From Pseudoalteromonas ulvae UL12 (GTDB lineage Bacteria; Pseudomonadota; Gammaproteobacteria; Enterobacterales; Alteromonadaceae): a stretch of 64,000 nucleotides of DNA. The number at the start of each line of letters is the position of its first letter. Within the stretch, counting starts at the first letter, position 1. The DNA lies in the NCBI RefSeq assembly GCF_014925405.1, contig NZ_AQHJ01000035.1:124001-188000 (forward strand), read 5' to 3'. The translations under genes were made by a program, and so were the position numbers. The notes beneath the pieces were generated by a model. That model made no database searches and was not told the origin of the DNA. It saw only the letters and a program-made list of their open reading frames with translations. Of the stretch, positions 54,829-63,850 are shown piece after piece.

Positions 54829-55250
54829 TGTTGTTCTCTACCAAGTAATTTTAAAACACAGCAATACGCTGTGCTGACGGTGGGCACACGCTACCGACTA
54901 AAAATGAATAAAATATGTCAGTGATACTAATGAGCTCTTTTTAAAGGGGATTTACGGCGATTTTGTTTCTAAAAAAGGCTGTGTTGAGCTGTTTTGACCC
55001 CCTCTCAAATTTGCGGCTTTTGAGGGGAGGGTGGTCAATATAAGCCTGATAATCGCAGGTAACGCGATGTACTATGGCGCAGGGGGTGAGCTATTTTTAG
55101 CGATGCTGGATGTGTGATGGCAGTGGGTTAAACAGTTAATGCCCAGTGGTGTGGTTAAAAAAACTGTCACTTAGTTGAGCTATTGTGACCCTTTGCACAC
55201 AGTGAACGCACTTTATGATAGGTGTCACTTGCCTTTATTTAGGATTTTTT
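54829..55250. other. Divergent promoter region
   Basis: 422 bases between the TonB receptor (minus) and the sensor/AraC operon (plus). An imperfect inverted repeat CCCCTCTCAAA / TTTTGAGGGG lies at about 55000-55027. No convincing PhoB box or gene. It is the likely site where the AraC protein at 56159 would act, as these regulators often control a divergent gene. Confidence 0.4.
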
Positions 55251-56159
55251 ATGAATCGTCGCTTTGCGATGTTACATCGCCCTTTTTTTGTCATTTTAGC
55301 GTGCAGCATTAGCGCTACTCTCGCGCTCAGTGCCTTTTTGGGGCAAGCCAAACCGGTTGATCATTTTGATTGGATTGATGTGTTAGGCGAAGGGGGCATG
55401 ACAGTGGTGACACTCCTTTGGTTGGTGGCGACCTTGTTCAGCCGTTTAAAAGGGCGCGTGACAACGTTATTGTTTTTTGGTTTATTGGCGATGCATTTAT
55501 CTATGTTACTGGATTTGTTAGATGAATTTTGGCTGTATCCGAGTAATGCTTGGATCACCACATTTGAATCTATCCCCGCAACATTGGGCATGGTGATCAT
55601 GAGTGTGGCTTTGTATCAGTGGCATTTAGAACAAGTAAATGTGAATGAGCAATTACAACAAAGAGAGCGATTCTATCGCGATCATAGTCTCAGTGATTTT
55701 GTCACCGGTTTACACAGTGGTGTGTACATGAAGCAGCAACTTAGCCGAGAAGTTGCACTGAGTGAATACAGTCACCAGCCTTTTAGTGTCTTGATGCTTG
55801 ATTTGAAAAAGTTCGATCGCCTCCATCAGCGCATCGGTTTAGTGGCCTCTGATCAGGTGCTCCGAGAAGTGGCGCAATGCATTGAGTTTAATGCCCGCCA
55901 ACAGGATTTAACGTGCCGCTTTGCCAGTGATCGTTTTATTGTGCTGCTACCTAATACCCAACAACCAGCAGCCAATGTGATGTTGCGACACATCATACAC
56001 AGTATTGAACACTGCACGCGCTCTTTGCCACGAGATGTATCTGTACAAGCATATGGTGCCGCAGTTACGTGGTCTATCGGTCAAAGTAGTGAGCAATTGA
56101 TCACCCAGCTATGTCAGCAGATTGAACAACAAAAACAATCGGTTAGTGTTGCGGCATAA
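55251..56159 (+). CDS. Membrane protein with degenerate GGDEF domain
   Basis: A 302-residue protein: a membrane part with about four TM helices (1-120, LACSISATLALSAFL, VVTLLWLVATLF, LLFFGLLAMHLSMLL) and a C-terminal GGDEF-fold domain (about 145-290). Where the motif GGDEF should be it has ASDRF (in CRFASDRFIVLLP), so it cannot make c-di-GMP and may instead bind nucleotide or act as a receptor. AGGA precedes the ATG at 55251; the longer in-frame start at 55215 has no such site. TAATG overlap with the AraC gene means translational coupling. Confidence 0.8.
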   Translation: MNRRFAMLHRPFFVILACSISATLALSAFLGQAKPVDHFDWIDVLGEGGMTVVTLLWLVATLFSRLKGRVTTLLFFGLLAMHLSMLLDLLDEFWLYPSNAWITTFESIPATLGMVIMSVALYQWHLEQVNVNEQLQQRERFYRDHSLSDFVTGLHSGVYMKQQLSREVALSEYSHQPFSVLMLDLKKFDRLHQRIGLVASDQVLREVAQCIEFNARQQDLTCRFASDRFIVLLPNTQQPAANVMLRHIIHSIEHCTRSLPRDVSVQAYGAAVTWSIGQSSEQLITQLCQQIEQQKQSVSVAA

Positions 56160-57178
56160 TGCGTCTGTTAGAAGAGCATCATAAGTCCCTCAGTGGTCAA
56201 CAATTTGCTGTGCAGCTGATTGATATTGCGACCTCTCGGGGTGTCCATGTTGATAAGTTACTCAAAGGCACGCAGCTGTTTTATCAAGATTTACTTCAAC
56301 ATGATGTGTTGATCAGTTTTGCACAGTTGTCGCGGCTGATAGATAACACCCAAAAACTGGCGAAAGGGGATGACATCAGTTTTTTGTGCGGTCGTCATGC
56401 CCATCAAGCTGTTGCACATCCGCTGGATCAGGCGCTTAGTCATAGCCAAGATTTCGCAGAGCAATTGAATATCAGCGCTCGCTACCAGTTTCAACTGTGC
56501 CCAATGTTGTTTATGCACCACAGGCAACAAAACGAGCTGAGTCATTGTCTGTTTAACTTTGCGATTGCAAAACCGAGCCTTGCTGGGCAGATTTTTTGGT
56601 ATGAATATTTAGCCTCTGCACTGCTTACCAATATGAGGCTGCACTTAGGTTATCTGCCAGCCATCACCATTAAATTTCCGTATCCTAAACCCTGTTATTT
56701 CGAGCAATACCAGACACATATTGCAGTGACATGTGAGTTTGATTTCCCCTTCTTTATGATTTCAATGCCAAAAAAGCTGCTAAAAGAAAAGTTTGTTCAC
56801 TCAAGTGTGACGCGTAAACGGTTCGCTCTTTGCCAGTTACAACAGCAACAACGTCGCAACACTCCTGTGGGTCTGGAGCAGGTGATGGTGCAGCACTTAC
56901 AAAGCAATATGCAGCTCAATTTAGAACAAGCAGCGCAACAACTGCAAATGAGCCCTGCCACCTTAAAACGTAAACTGAAACTTCATCGCACTCAATTTAG
57001 TGAATTAAAAGATCAAGTGCGCCAGCAAAGGGCGATTTTTGCCATGCTTGAACAAGGCTATTCAAATGAAAAAGTAGCCGATGCCTTGCAGTTTTCTGAT
57101 TTAACGAACTTTAGACGCACATTTAAACGCTGGACTGGCATGACCCCGAGTCAACTACGTGCTCAGTTTGGCTGTTAA
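56159..57178 (+). CDS. AraC-family transcriptional regulator
   Basis: A 339-residue regulator. The N-terminal part (about 1-190) resembles the arabinose-binding-like dimerisation domain of the OruR/ArgR-like subgroup (GVHVDKLLKGTQLF, DISFLCGRH). The C-terminal AraC HTH (about 235-335) is intact: LNLEQAAQQLQMSPATLKRKL for the first helix-turn-helix in part, and VADALQFSDLTNFRRTFKRWTG for the second (shown in pieces: NEKVADALQF, LTNFRRTFKRW, TGMTPSQLR). Co-translated with the membrane GGDEF protein, so it probably responds to it and regulates the divergent TonB receptor/phosphatase operon. Confidence 0.88.
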   Translation: MRLLEEHHKSLSGQQFAVQLIDIATSRGVHVDKLLKGTQLFYQDLLQHDVLISFAQLSRLIDNTQKLAKGDDISFLCGRHAHQAVAHPLDQALSHSQDFAEQLNISARYQFQLCPMLFMHHRQQNELSHCLFNFAIAKPSLAGQIFWYEYLASALLTNMRLHLGYLPAITIKFPYPKPCYFEQYQTHIAVTCEFDFPFFMISMPKKLLKEKFVHSSVTRKRFALCQLQQQQRRNTPVGLEQVMVQHLQSNMQLNLEQAAQQLQMSPATLKRKLKLHRTQFSELKDQVRQQRAIFAMLEQGYSNEKVADALQFSDLTNFRRTFKRWTGMTPSQLRAQFGC

Positions 57179-57315
57179 GCCCTTTTATCTGCACCACGAT
57201 GCCTGTTAGAGCCAAGCAGCTCATTGCCATGTAAAATTCATATCTAGTCAGGTCAATTTTGTTACAATGCTGCCCGCTAAATCCCCTCAGATAATTTGAA
57301 AATACAAGGTACAGG

Positions 57316-57765
57316 ATGACCAAGTTTGACCAACACCAGCTGGATCTCGACAATCAGCAAGCCCGCGCGGATATTCGCAGCGATAGTGCTATCCAAAATT
57401 TACTTGAACGCATGCCCAAAGACGTACAAGACAGTTTCACTGAGTCACAGTTGGCTCATTTGCGCGTTGCACTCGGTGCCCGTAGTTGGGGGAATCATAA
57501 AGTTGATCTTCGCAGCACCTTCAAGTTTTTTAAATATCGTTATTATTATGTGTTTGTTGCAGGGCGTAACCGCCGAGAACTTTCGCGCCAAGAAAAACAA
57601 TTTGCACTAATGGTACAAGCGTTGTTTGTTTCCGGATTTATTATATTTAGTGCTTTGTTCGGTATCTTTGTGTTGTACATCATTAAATCAGCTTTAGGCA
57701 TTGATATATTCCCTAACTTTTCGTTTGGCGTATGGAGCTGGTTTAAAGAAACGTTTTTAGGCTAA
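57316..57765 (+). CDS. Conserved small inner-membrane protein, unknown
   Basis: A 149-residue protein with a soluble acidic N-terminal part (1-58, DLDNQQARADIRSDSAIQNL), a basic linker (KVDLRSTFKFFKYRYYYVF) and one or two TM helices (about 100-125). A good AAGG nine bases before the ATG supports it. Proteins of this style occur in Vibrio and Shewanella, sometimes mislabelled as 3-phosphoshikimate carboxyvinyltransferase; no such domain is present here. Function unknown. Confidence 0.6.
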   Translation: MTKFDQHQLDLDNQQARADIRSDSAIQNLLERMPKDVQDSFTESQLAHLRVALGARSWGNHKVDLRSTFKFFKYRYYYVFVAGRNRRELSRQEKQFALMVQALFVSGFIIFSALFGIFVLYIIKSALGIDIFPNFSFGVWSWFKETFLG

Positions 57766-57987
57766 GCTCTGCACTCTTCACAGGATGCTGCCAGTAAATT
57801 ATCTGAAACGACCTATGTTCACATTGAGCAATGTGAAGGCAATGTTTAGATTTAAACATTCATGCATCCTATCTTGTCCAGATTTTGGCTTAATTACACT
57901 TTTGCATATCTTAGTTACAAATCCTTGCAACTTGGCACCAAGGGGAGAGGTACACTTATTTCTATCCTTTTCAAATGATGCAATTGA

Positions 57988-58701
57988 ATGAAAACTCAAG
58001 CGTTAGTATTTATGACTGTGCTGACATTACTCACAGGCTGCGAAGAACAGACTTATCAGGCGAACGTGCGAGCGGTCAATTTAGCCAACGATGAACTCAC
58101 CGTGCGCTGGCATGATGATAACCGCAGCGCTAAGGTTGCGCTGACCAAAGATGGCAATGCTTTACTGTACGGACATGCGAGTGATGGGTTTACATTCACC
58201 AATCAGGCAGCCCAAGGTAATGTGTTTACATTTGATAGCCAAACGTATTTAGCTGAGCCTGTAGTGGCACCAACAAGTTTTGCTTTTACTGATACTGAAT
58301 CTTATTTGATCTTCACCTACGGTGATCCGGATAGTCTCGGTGAACAAAAAGCTGAAATGGGCGCGATTTACCTCTATCAAGAGGATATCAGCGACGAAAA
58401 GTACCGTTTTAACGTATTACATACTTATTTTCCGATGATGGCTGATGTTGATGTGTATCTCAATGGGGTATTAATAGAAGAAGATCTCAGTTATGGGGAT
58501 GGCGCTGGTTTTTTCACTGTATCTATCGATAAAACACAGTTAGTTGTCGTTAAAGCCAATTACCCTGTAAATAGCCCTAATCCACTGCTCAGCAAAACCT
58601 TAGAGCCGGACAGTGGTAAGTTACAAGTGGTGTTTATTGCACCAAAAGAAAGTGATCATGCAGAATTCTCTGCTGAGGCATTTATTGTCAAAACCCCCTG
58701 A
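57988..58701 (+). CDS. DUF4397-like lipoprotein
   Basis: A 237-residue lipoprotein (lipobox LLTGC, Cys18). The C-terminal half with HTYFPMMADVDVYLNGVLIEED and a series of beta strands recalls the DUF4397 fold, a beta-sandwich common in surface lipoproteins. The N-terminal half (ANVRAVNLANDELTVRWHDD) has the same flavour. The ribosome-binding site is weak. Monocistronic with its own terminator. Function unknown. Confidence 0.65.
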   Translation: MKTQALVFMTVLTLLTGCEEQTYQANVRAVNLANDELTVRWHDDNRSAKVALTKDGNALLYGHASDGFTFTNQAAQGNVFTFDSQTYLAEPVVAPTSFAFTDTESYLIFTYGDPDSLGEQKAEMGAIYLYQEDISDEKYRFNVLHTYFPMMADVDVYLNGVLIEEDLSYGDGAGFFTVSIDKTQLVVVKANYPVNSPNPLLSKTLEPDSGKLQVVFIAPKESDHAEFSAEAFIVKTP

Positions 58702-58741
58702 ATGCCCAACCTGATTAACACCTTTTCCCTGTGTTATGTTG

Positions 58742-58771
58742 GCCAAGTTGCAATGCAGCTTGGCTTTTTTT
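58742..58771 (+). terminator. Terminator after the DUF4397 lipoprotein
   Basis: Stem GCCAAGTTGC / GCAGCTTGGC (one G-U pair), loop AAT, then TTTTTTT. Confidence 0.85.
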
Positions 58772-58824
58772 GATCTTTTTTCACTGACTTGATTTGCCTG
58801 TCACACAATTAAGTACCACATGTT

Positions 58825-59052
58825 TTGGCCTTTTTATCTGGAACTGCCGTTGAAACACCCAAAGTGGTGGCCAGCAAACCACAGCTTGCAGCAGAGTTTA
58901 AACCCAAAGCCCTGGATAAATACCCTGTTCAGTAGCTTCTTAACCTTAACCGTGGGGATAAACGTGCCAGAGGCCTGCGATTGTTGGATCAATTTGCTTT
59001 GTTATCCCAGCCAATTTTCGAAGGTAAGGGTGAGAAGCTTTTATATAAATAA
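58825..59052 (+). pseudogene. Decayed ORF with internal TAG
   Basis: Frame 58825-59052 reads as protein-like sequence in two parts: LAFLSGTAVETPKVV... to ALDKYPVQ, a TAG at 58933-58935, and then LLNLNRGDKRARGLRLLDQF... to EGKGEKLLYK and TAA. The first part looks like the end of a signal peptide, but no start codon lies upstream. It looks like a remnant of an exported protein with a nonsense mutation. I do not recognise the family; another overlapping frame (ATG at 58820) seems less protein-like. Confidence 0.4.
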
Positions 59053-59117
59053 AATCAATACATTAGGAAACCACTAAAACAGAGAACCAGTTAAATATCA
59101 AAACCTATTGGATATTG

Positions 59118-59135
59118 TATACATTTTAATGTATA
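59118..59135 (+). promoter_or_regulatory. Palindrome upstream of collagenase gene
   Basis: TATACATT-TT-AATGTATA, a perfect 8-bp inverted repeat with a 2-base spacer, 160 bases before the collagenase start. A possible regulator-binding site, or part of an AT-rich promoter. Confidence 0.35.
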
Positions 59136-59295
59136 ACGTTTGTATCTCAAATGATAATTAAATGTAAATTAGTTTGAGTGACGTAATGGATTCGATTGGG
59201 CCTGCTTTGTTAATCCCTTTTTTAGAAGCAGTAAAGGACATTCATTCTCGGTTTCGCAGTGTGAATTAAACCCTAGTAACATTCCAATAAAGTGG

Positions 59296-62200
59296 ATGAC
59301 TATGAAACTAACAACCAGAAAATCATTCCTCGCCAGTGCGATATTTGTTTCGCTTAACATGAGCTCAGCTTACGCTGTTGCGTTGTGCGGTGACAAAACA
59401 TTGCCTCGTCAAGGTGAAGTGCCAGCTAATCAAACACAGTGTATTACTGACTACGGCCATTATTTATATGTCACCGTCCCTTACGACAATAGCGATGTGA
59501 CCATCACAACAAGTGGTGGCACATTCAATGGCTCTGATGCCACGCTCATTCTGTACGATGGAGATGATTGGAGTGGCAACGAACAAATTCGCAGCGCCAA
59601 TGCCGGCACCAATGATGAAACCATCAGTTTTGTGTCTCGTGCGGGCAAACGTCACTTTGCAATTAATGGCAACATTGCGCAAACATCCCTATTAGTGACC
59701 GTTAGTGGTGGTGATGTGCCACCGCCGATGGGGGATTACATCGTCTTTGATACTAACATTAATGTCTCGGTCACCAGCCCAGTCATTAACTCAAAAAGCC
59801 AATACGGGGCGATCATTCCAACAATTTTAACAGCGGTATATGCCGACTTCGAAGGCCTCGCCAGTGCTGAAAATGATCCGCTCACCGATGTGACTCAGGC
59901 CGTTCATTATTTAGCGAGCGCCGATAACATTAGCGATCCTGATTTAAACCAATTGTTGTATTTTTTAGGCTCATACAAATTTTATGCGCCAGCAATGACC
60001 GCAGATGAAGCGCAAGCATTGAGTAACGCCTTTGTGGCCGTAGCCAAAATGAGTGACTTTTTAACCGACAAAGGCGGCGTCATTCAAGAAGGGTTTGCCA
60101 AAGCGCTGAATAATTTTGAACGTGGTGCAGGCGCGCAGCATTATCAAGACTTACTGCCACATGCACTTGCTGCGTTACAATATCACTCTTTACAAGCGAA
60201 CCCATTTGCAGCCAATAATGCCGGCGATGCCACCATGGCGCTGTTAAGTGCTTTGGGCTCTGCAGCCTATTATGGTGATGCCGCAACTAAAGCAGCATTT
60301 AATAATCGCATGCTTGATGTGCTCTCAGTACTGCGCTCGTTTGCTCATTTAGGCGAAACCGCCGTTGATTTACGCTGGACAACCGAAGCGGATCGCAAAT
60401 GGATTGTGCCACATAGCTTTATTGCACTGGGTAAAATTGCCAGTATTGCCACCGATGAAGCTAAGGCCCGCTTTGATAGTACAGTGCGTGAAGCACAAAC
60501 CACGTTGCAAAACTCGCTCAGCCTTGAAACGATTGAAACCATAACCACTAAAAACTACTTAGAATCAGCAGGCCGAGAATGCGCCGAGGGTGATGCACTG
60601 TTTGGCTATTGTGTTGTGCCACCAAAAGAAAGCGATATTCTGACGGTGAGCCACCAATGTAATGAGTTTATTACTATTCGCGCACAAAGCTCGATTAGCC
60701 AAGCAACACTTTCGCAGTCGTGCGCCGACATGGCGACACAAGAATCTGAATTTCATGCTTTTTTCAATACGGCAGGCAACCCAGTCACTGGGGATCAAAA
60801 TGCCCACTTAGAAGTCATTGCGTTTGCCAGCCCTGATGAGTACAAAAAATATGCCCCTGAATTTTACGGTATCGATACCGATAACGGCGGCATGTATTTA
60901 GAAGGCACGCCTGAAAACGAAGGCAATCAAGCGCGTTTTATTGCCATGCAGTGCCCTGATGATTGGGTCGGAGGCTCGTGCCAATACGAAGACCAAATTT
61001 ATAACCTGCGCCATGAATACGTGCATTACTTAGATGGGCGTTATATCAAAGCGGGGTCTTTTGGTTATTTTGATTACAACGTCTCGTGGTCTGAAGGGAT
61101 GGCTGAATACATGGCCAATGGCAGTGATCATTCCCGTACCCTCGAATCGTTAAAAGGCCAAGTGATCCCACCTTTATATAACTTGTTGTTTATGGCGTAT
61201 GGCTATGATGAGTTGTATCCGTGGAGTTATTTTGCAATGCGTTACCTTGCCGAGGAGCATAATGATGATGTTCATTTACTCACCGCAGCAATGCGCGCAG
61301 GTAATAAAGCCGAGTATGTCAGTAAGCTTAAAGCGGTCGAAGCGCGCACCCAAGCTGGCTTTGAAGCCTTTGTATTAGCCAACTCTGAAGCAATAGCGCC
61401 ACAAGCTGCAACGTTGCCAGCAGCTGATACTATCGGTAGCTGCAATTTAGCCCAGCAATACGTGCGTAAAGTTGATGCAGCGAAAACCAACTTTACCATT
61501 AGTAATACCACCAACACACCAATCTCGCTGTTTTGGGTCAACAATAATACTGGTAAAGCAAACTTTGCTAAGAATTACAAAACCCTCAACCAAGGTGACA
61601 GTTACACGGGTACAAATTGGAGCGAAGCCGATCGGTTAATGCTGACCGATGGCAACTTGAACTGCGTTGGCATGGCGGTGATGGGCGCACAAAATAATAC
61701 TTTCACAATCGATCAGCCACTAGTGAAAGACGTTGTGCCAGAAGTGATACCAGCACAAGATCAAATGGGCAGTTGCGCATTGGTACAACCCCATGTTATT
61801 AAAGATAAATCACATGGGTTTAGCATTACCAACACCACAAATACCCCAGTGCGTTTGTTCCGTATCGATAATTTAACTGGCAAACCAATGTACGCCAGTG
61901 CGGCAACAGGGTTTGATTTTGGCTACGGCACGTTAGCACAAGGTGAAACTTACAGCTCAGATGTTTGGTATGGCGATCGTCGTATTATGGTGACTGATGC
62001 GCGTTTGAATTGCTTAAGTGTTGGAGTGCTTAATAACGAAACTGCCGCGTTTACAATCGATCAAAGTATGGTTGCGACCGCTGAGCCTGCCGAAATCATT
62101 CCAGCCGCCAATACCTTAGGCAGCTGTGACTTGATGCAAAAACACTTAACGGGCCCATTTGAAGCCGATTTTGCTTTTACCAATAGCAGTAATACACCGG

Positions 62201-63414
62201 TGCGAATTTACCGTGTTGATAACGAAACGGGCGAACTCAGTGCAAGCTTTGGTTTTAAAACCTTAAACACAGGCGAAACCTATGACAGTGCGACTAGCTG
62301 GAAATGGTTTGGTAATCGCCGTGCCGCCATCACTACCGAAACAGGCCAATGTTTAGCGGTTGCAGTTATGAGCGAAGAAAACAGCATCAACACTTATGAC
62401 ATCACCAATGAAATTGTTGGTGGCACTTCGCCAGTGGATAGCGACGGTGATGGGGTGATTGATTCTGAGGATGCGTTCCCATTTGATCCAAACGAAAGCA
62501 AAGACAGTGATGGTGATGGTGTCGGCGATAATGGCGATGCTTTCCCACATGACGCCACTGAAAGTAAAGACAGCGATGGCGATGGTTATGGCGATAACAG
62601 CGATGCTTTTCCAAATGATGCCAGCGAATGGATGGATACCGACGGCGATGGCCAAGGTGACAACAGCGATCCGTATCCAAATGATCCTGATAACGGCGGC
62701 GGTACCGTCAGCCATTGTGGCGAAGCAACAATTAGCTCTGGGCGTTTAACCCTAGCCAATACTGAATGCGTTGCTGGTGGACGTGGGTCGTTTTATGTCT
62801 GGGTTGAAAATGACAATACTGACTTAGTGATTGCAACAGCAGGTGGTGAAGGGGATGTAGGTATTTACTTCAACGCTGATACGTGGGCGACACAAAGTAA
62901 TGCTCAAGCGCAATCTGGTAACAGTGGCACAGCGCAAACTTTGTCAGTGACGGCAAATCGCGGTTGGCGCTATATCAGCCTTGAAACCAGTGGTCAGTAT
63001 CAAGGTGTGAGCCTAACAGTCACAGAAGGCCAAGCTGATGGCGGTGATAACGGCGGTGGTACTTTTCCGCCTGTTGATGCAGCCATTGGCAATGCGTGTG
63101 CAACACTAAGCCCATTTACTTACGGTGGAGTTGAGTCAGGCAAAGCCATTTGTACAGGCCAAGGCCACAATAGTTATTATATTTACTTCACGGGAAGCGA
63201 AAGTGAAGTCACCATTCAAACTGCACATGGCGCAGGCGAAGTGAAGTTATACTCAGATACCTCGTGGGCGAGCGCCACGCAGTATCAGTATAAATCCACC
63301 ATAGCAGGCACAACCGTGCAACGTATTACTGTCAGTAATCCAACTGTAGGTTGGTACTACATTACGGCCGATACCACAGGCAGCAATGTCGCACTGCAAG
63401 TGGATATCAAATAA
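59296..63414 (+). CDS. Secreted M9A collagenase with VHL-beta-like and PPC domains
   Basis: A 1372-residue exported metalloprotease that should cut collagen. Signal peptide about 1-28 (ending SAYAVA), a PPC-like domain (about 30-145), the M9 activator and peptidase region (about 150-690) with zinc motif HEYVH (573-577) and the third ligand Glu600 in WSEGMAEYM, three repeats of about 100 residues (about 712-1032, NTTNTPVRLFRIDN type, like the beta domain of von Hippel-Lindau protein), TSP3 calcium repeats (about 1045-1135) and two more PPC domains at the end. A second in-frame ATG at 59302 has the better-spaced, though weak, ribosome-binding site. Calcium and the C-terminal domains probably direct it to insoluble collagen. 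Confidence 0.9.
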   Translation: MTMKLTTRKSFLASAIFVSLNMSSAYAVALCGDKTLPRQGEVPANQTQCITDYGHYLYVTVPYDNSDVTITTSGGTFNGSDATLILYDGDDWSGNEQIRSANAGTNDETISFVSRAGKRHFAINGNIAQTSLLVTVSGGDVPPPMGDYIVFDTNINVSVTSPVINSKSQYGAIIPTILTAVYADFEGLASAENDPLTDVTQAVHYLASADNISDPDLNQLLYFLGSYKFYAPAMTADEAQALSNAFVAVAKMSDFLTDKGGVIQEGFAKALNNFERGAGAQHYQDLLPHALAALQYHSLQANPFAANNAGDATMALLSALGSAAYYGDAATKAAFNNRMLDVLSVLRSFAHLGETAVDLRWTTEADRKWIVPHSFIALGKIASIATDEAKARFDSTVREAQTTLQNSLSLETIETITTKNYLESAGRECAEGDALFGYCVVPPKESDILTVSHQCNEFITIRAQSSISQATLSQSCADMATQESEFHAFFNTAGNPVTGDQNAHLEVIAFASPDEYKKYAPEFYGIDTDNGGMYLEGTPENEGNQARFIAMQCPDDWVGGSCQYEDQIYNLRHEYVHYLDGRYIKAGSFGYFDYNVSWSEGMAEYMANGSDHSRTLESLKGQVIPPLYNLLFMAYGYDELYPWSYFAMRYLAEEHNDDVHLLTAAMRAGNKAEYVSKLKAVEARTQAGFEAFVLANSEAIAPQAATLPAADTIGSCNLAQQYVRKVDAAKTNFTISNTTNTPISLFWVNNNTGKANFAKNYKTLNQGDSYTGTNWSEADRLMLTDGNLNCVGMAVMGAQNNTFTIDQPLVKDVVPEVIPAQDQMGSCALVQPHVIKDKSHGFSITNTTNTPVRLFRIDNLTGKPMYASAATGFDFGYGTLAQGETYSSDVWYGDRRIMVTDARLNCLSVGVLNNETAAFTIDQSMVATAEPAEIIPAANTLGSCDLMQKHLTGPFEADFAFTNSSNTPVRIYRVDNETGELSASFGFKTLNTGETYDSATSWKWFGNRRAAITTETGQCLAVAVMSEENSINTYDITNEIVGGTSPVDSDGDGVIDSEDAFPFDPNESKDSDGDGVGDNGDAFPHDATESKDSDGDGYGDNSDAFPNDASEWMDTDGDGQGDNSDPYPNDPDNGGGTVSHCGEATISSGRLTLANTECVAGGRGSFYVWVENDNTDLVIATAGGEGDVGIYFNADTWATQSNAQAQSGNSGTAQTLSVTANRGWRYISLETSGQYQGVSLTVTEGQADGGDNGGGTFPPVDAAIGNACATLSPFTYGGVESGKAICTGQGHNSYYIYFTGSESEVTIQTAHGAGEVKLYSDTSWASATQYQYKSTIAGTTVQRITVSNPTVGWYYITADTTGSNVALQVDIK

Positions 63415-63481
63415 CCTGACTGAGTACAGTTAAACCCCGCCGCGCAAAGCGCGCGGCACATTTTCCTATACAACAATGCCA

Positions 63482-63509
63482 AGCAGCACCGCCCCAGTGC
63501 TGCTTTTTT
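63482..63509 (+). terminator. Terminator after the collagenase gene
   Basis: Perfect 8-bp stem AGCAGCAC / GTGCTGCT, loop CGCCCCA, then TTTTTT. Confidence 0.85.
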
Positions 63510-63814
63510 GTGGGCGTAAACATGCCTGCAGGTTAGAGCTGTTATGTTGTGTGAAACTTTAGGGTGTGACTGGGGTTGGGTGTGAATTAAGGGCTGGGCT
63601 TTAGCCTGAGGGTTATTTAAAAGCATTCCTTGCCAACCGTAAATCGCGCTTTAGCTCGACAGCTACTTAAACATTTCCCTCTTTTTCAAATTAACCATAG
63701 TGTTTAGCTTAAAAACCGCTTTGCAAATAATCAATTGATATGAACGCAAGCGGTGAAGATAGGACATCCATGGCTAAGCTTTACCTTGCATTCATCCATG
63801 AAATGCTGATATGT

Positions 63815-63850
63815 GCGAGCTGTAGCAGCGACTTTATGTCGCGACAGGGG
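63815..63850. repeat. REP-like palindromic element
   Basis: GAGCTGTAGCAGCGACTTTA continues into TGTCGCGACAGGGG; GCGAC-TTTAT-GTCGC is a hairpin (63828-63842) with a GTAGCAGCGAC-type head seen in REP elements of other gammaproteobacteria. A weaker element in the opposite direction (TAGCTGTCGAGCTAAAGCGCGA on the minus strand in two parts, GTCGAGCTAAAGCGCGA) lies at about 63636-63660. Confidence 0.4.

Larger units (their letters stand above)
58702..59295. other. Gap with terminator, decayed ORF and collagenase upstream region
   Basis: 594 bases without an intact gene. It contains the terminator of the DUF4397 gene (58742-58771), a decayed reading frame with an internal TAG (58825-59052) and a palindrome (59118-59135) in the upstream region of the collagenase gene. 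Confidence 0.6.

Noticed and set aside
54829..54950. PhoB box upstream of the receptor/phosphatase operon
   Set aside because: Only a loose TGACATATTTTATTC-type match; the two 7-bp half repeats of a Pho box are not both present.
57316..57765. 3-phosphoshikimate 1-carboxyvinyltransferase
   Set aside because: A name sometimes given to such small proteins; the sequence is far too short and has none of the EPSP synthase repeats.
62353..62749. Overlapping frames on both strands in the collagenase TSP3 part
   Set aside because: Low-complexity Asp/Gly codon repeats leave other frames open by chance; the M9 reading frame is continuous through them.
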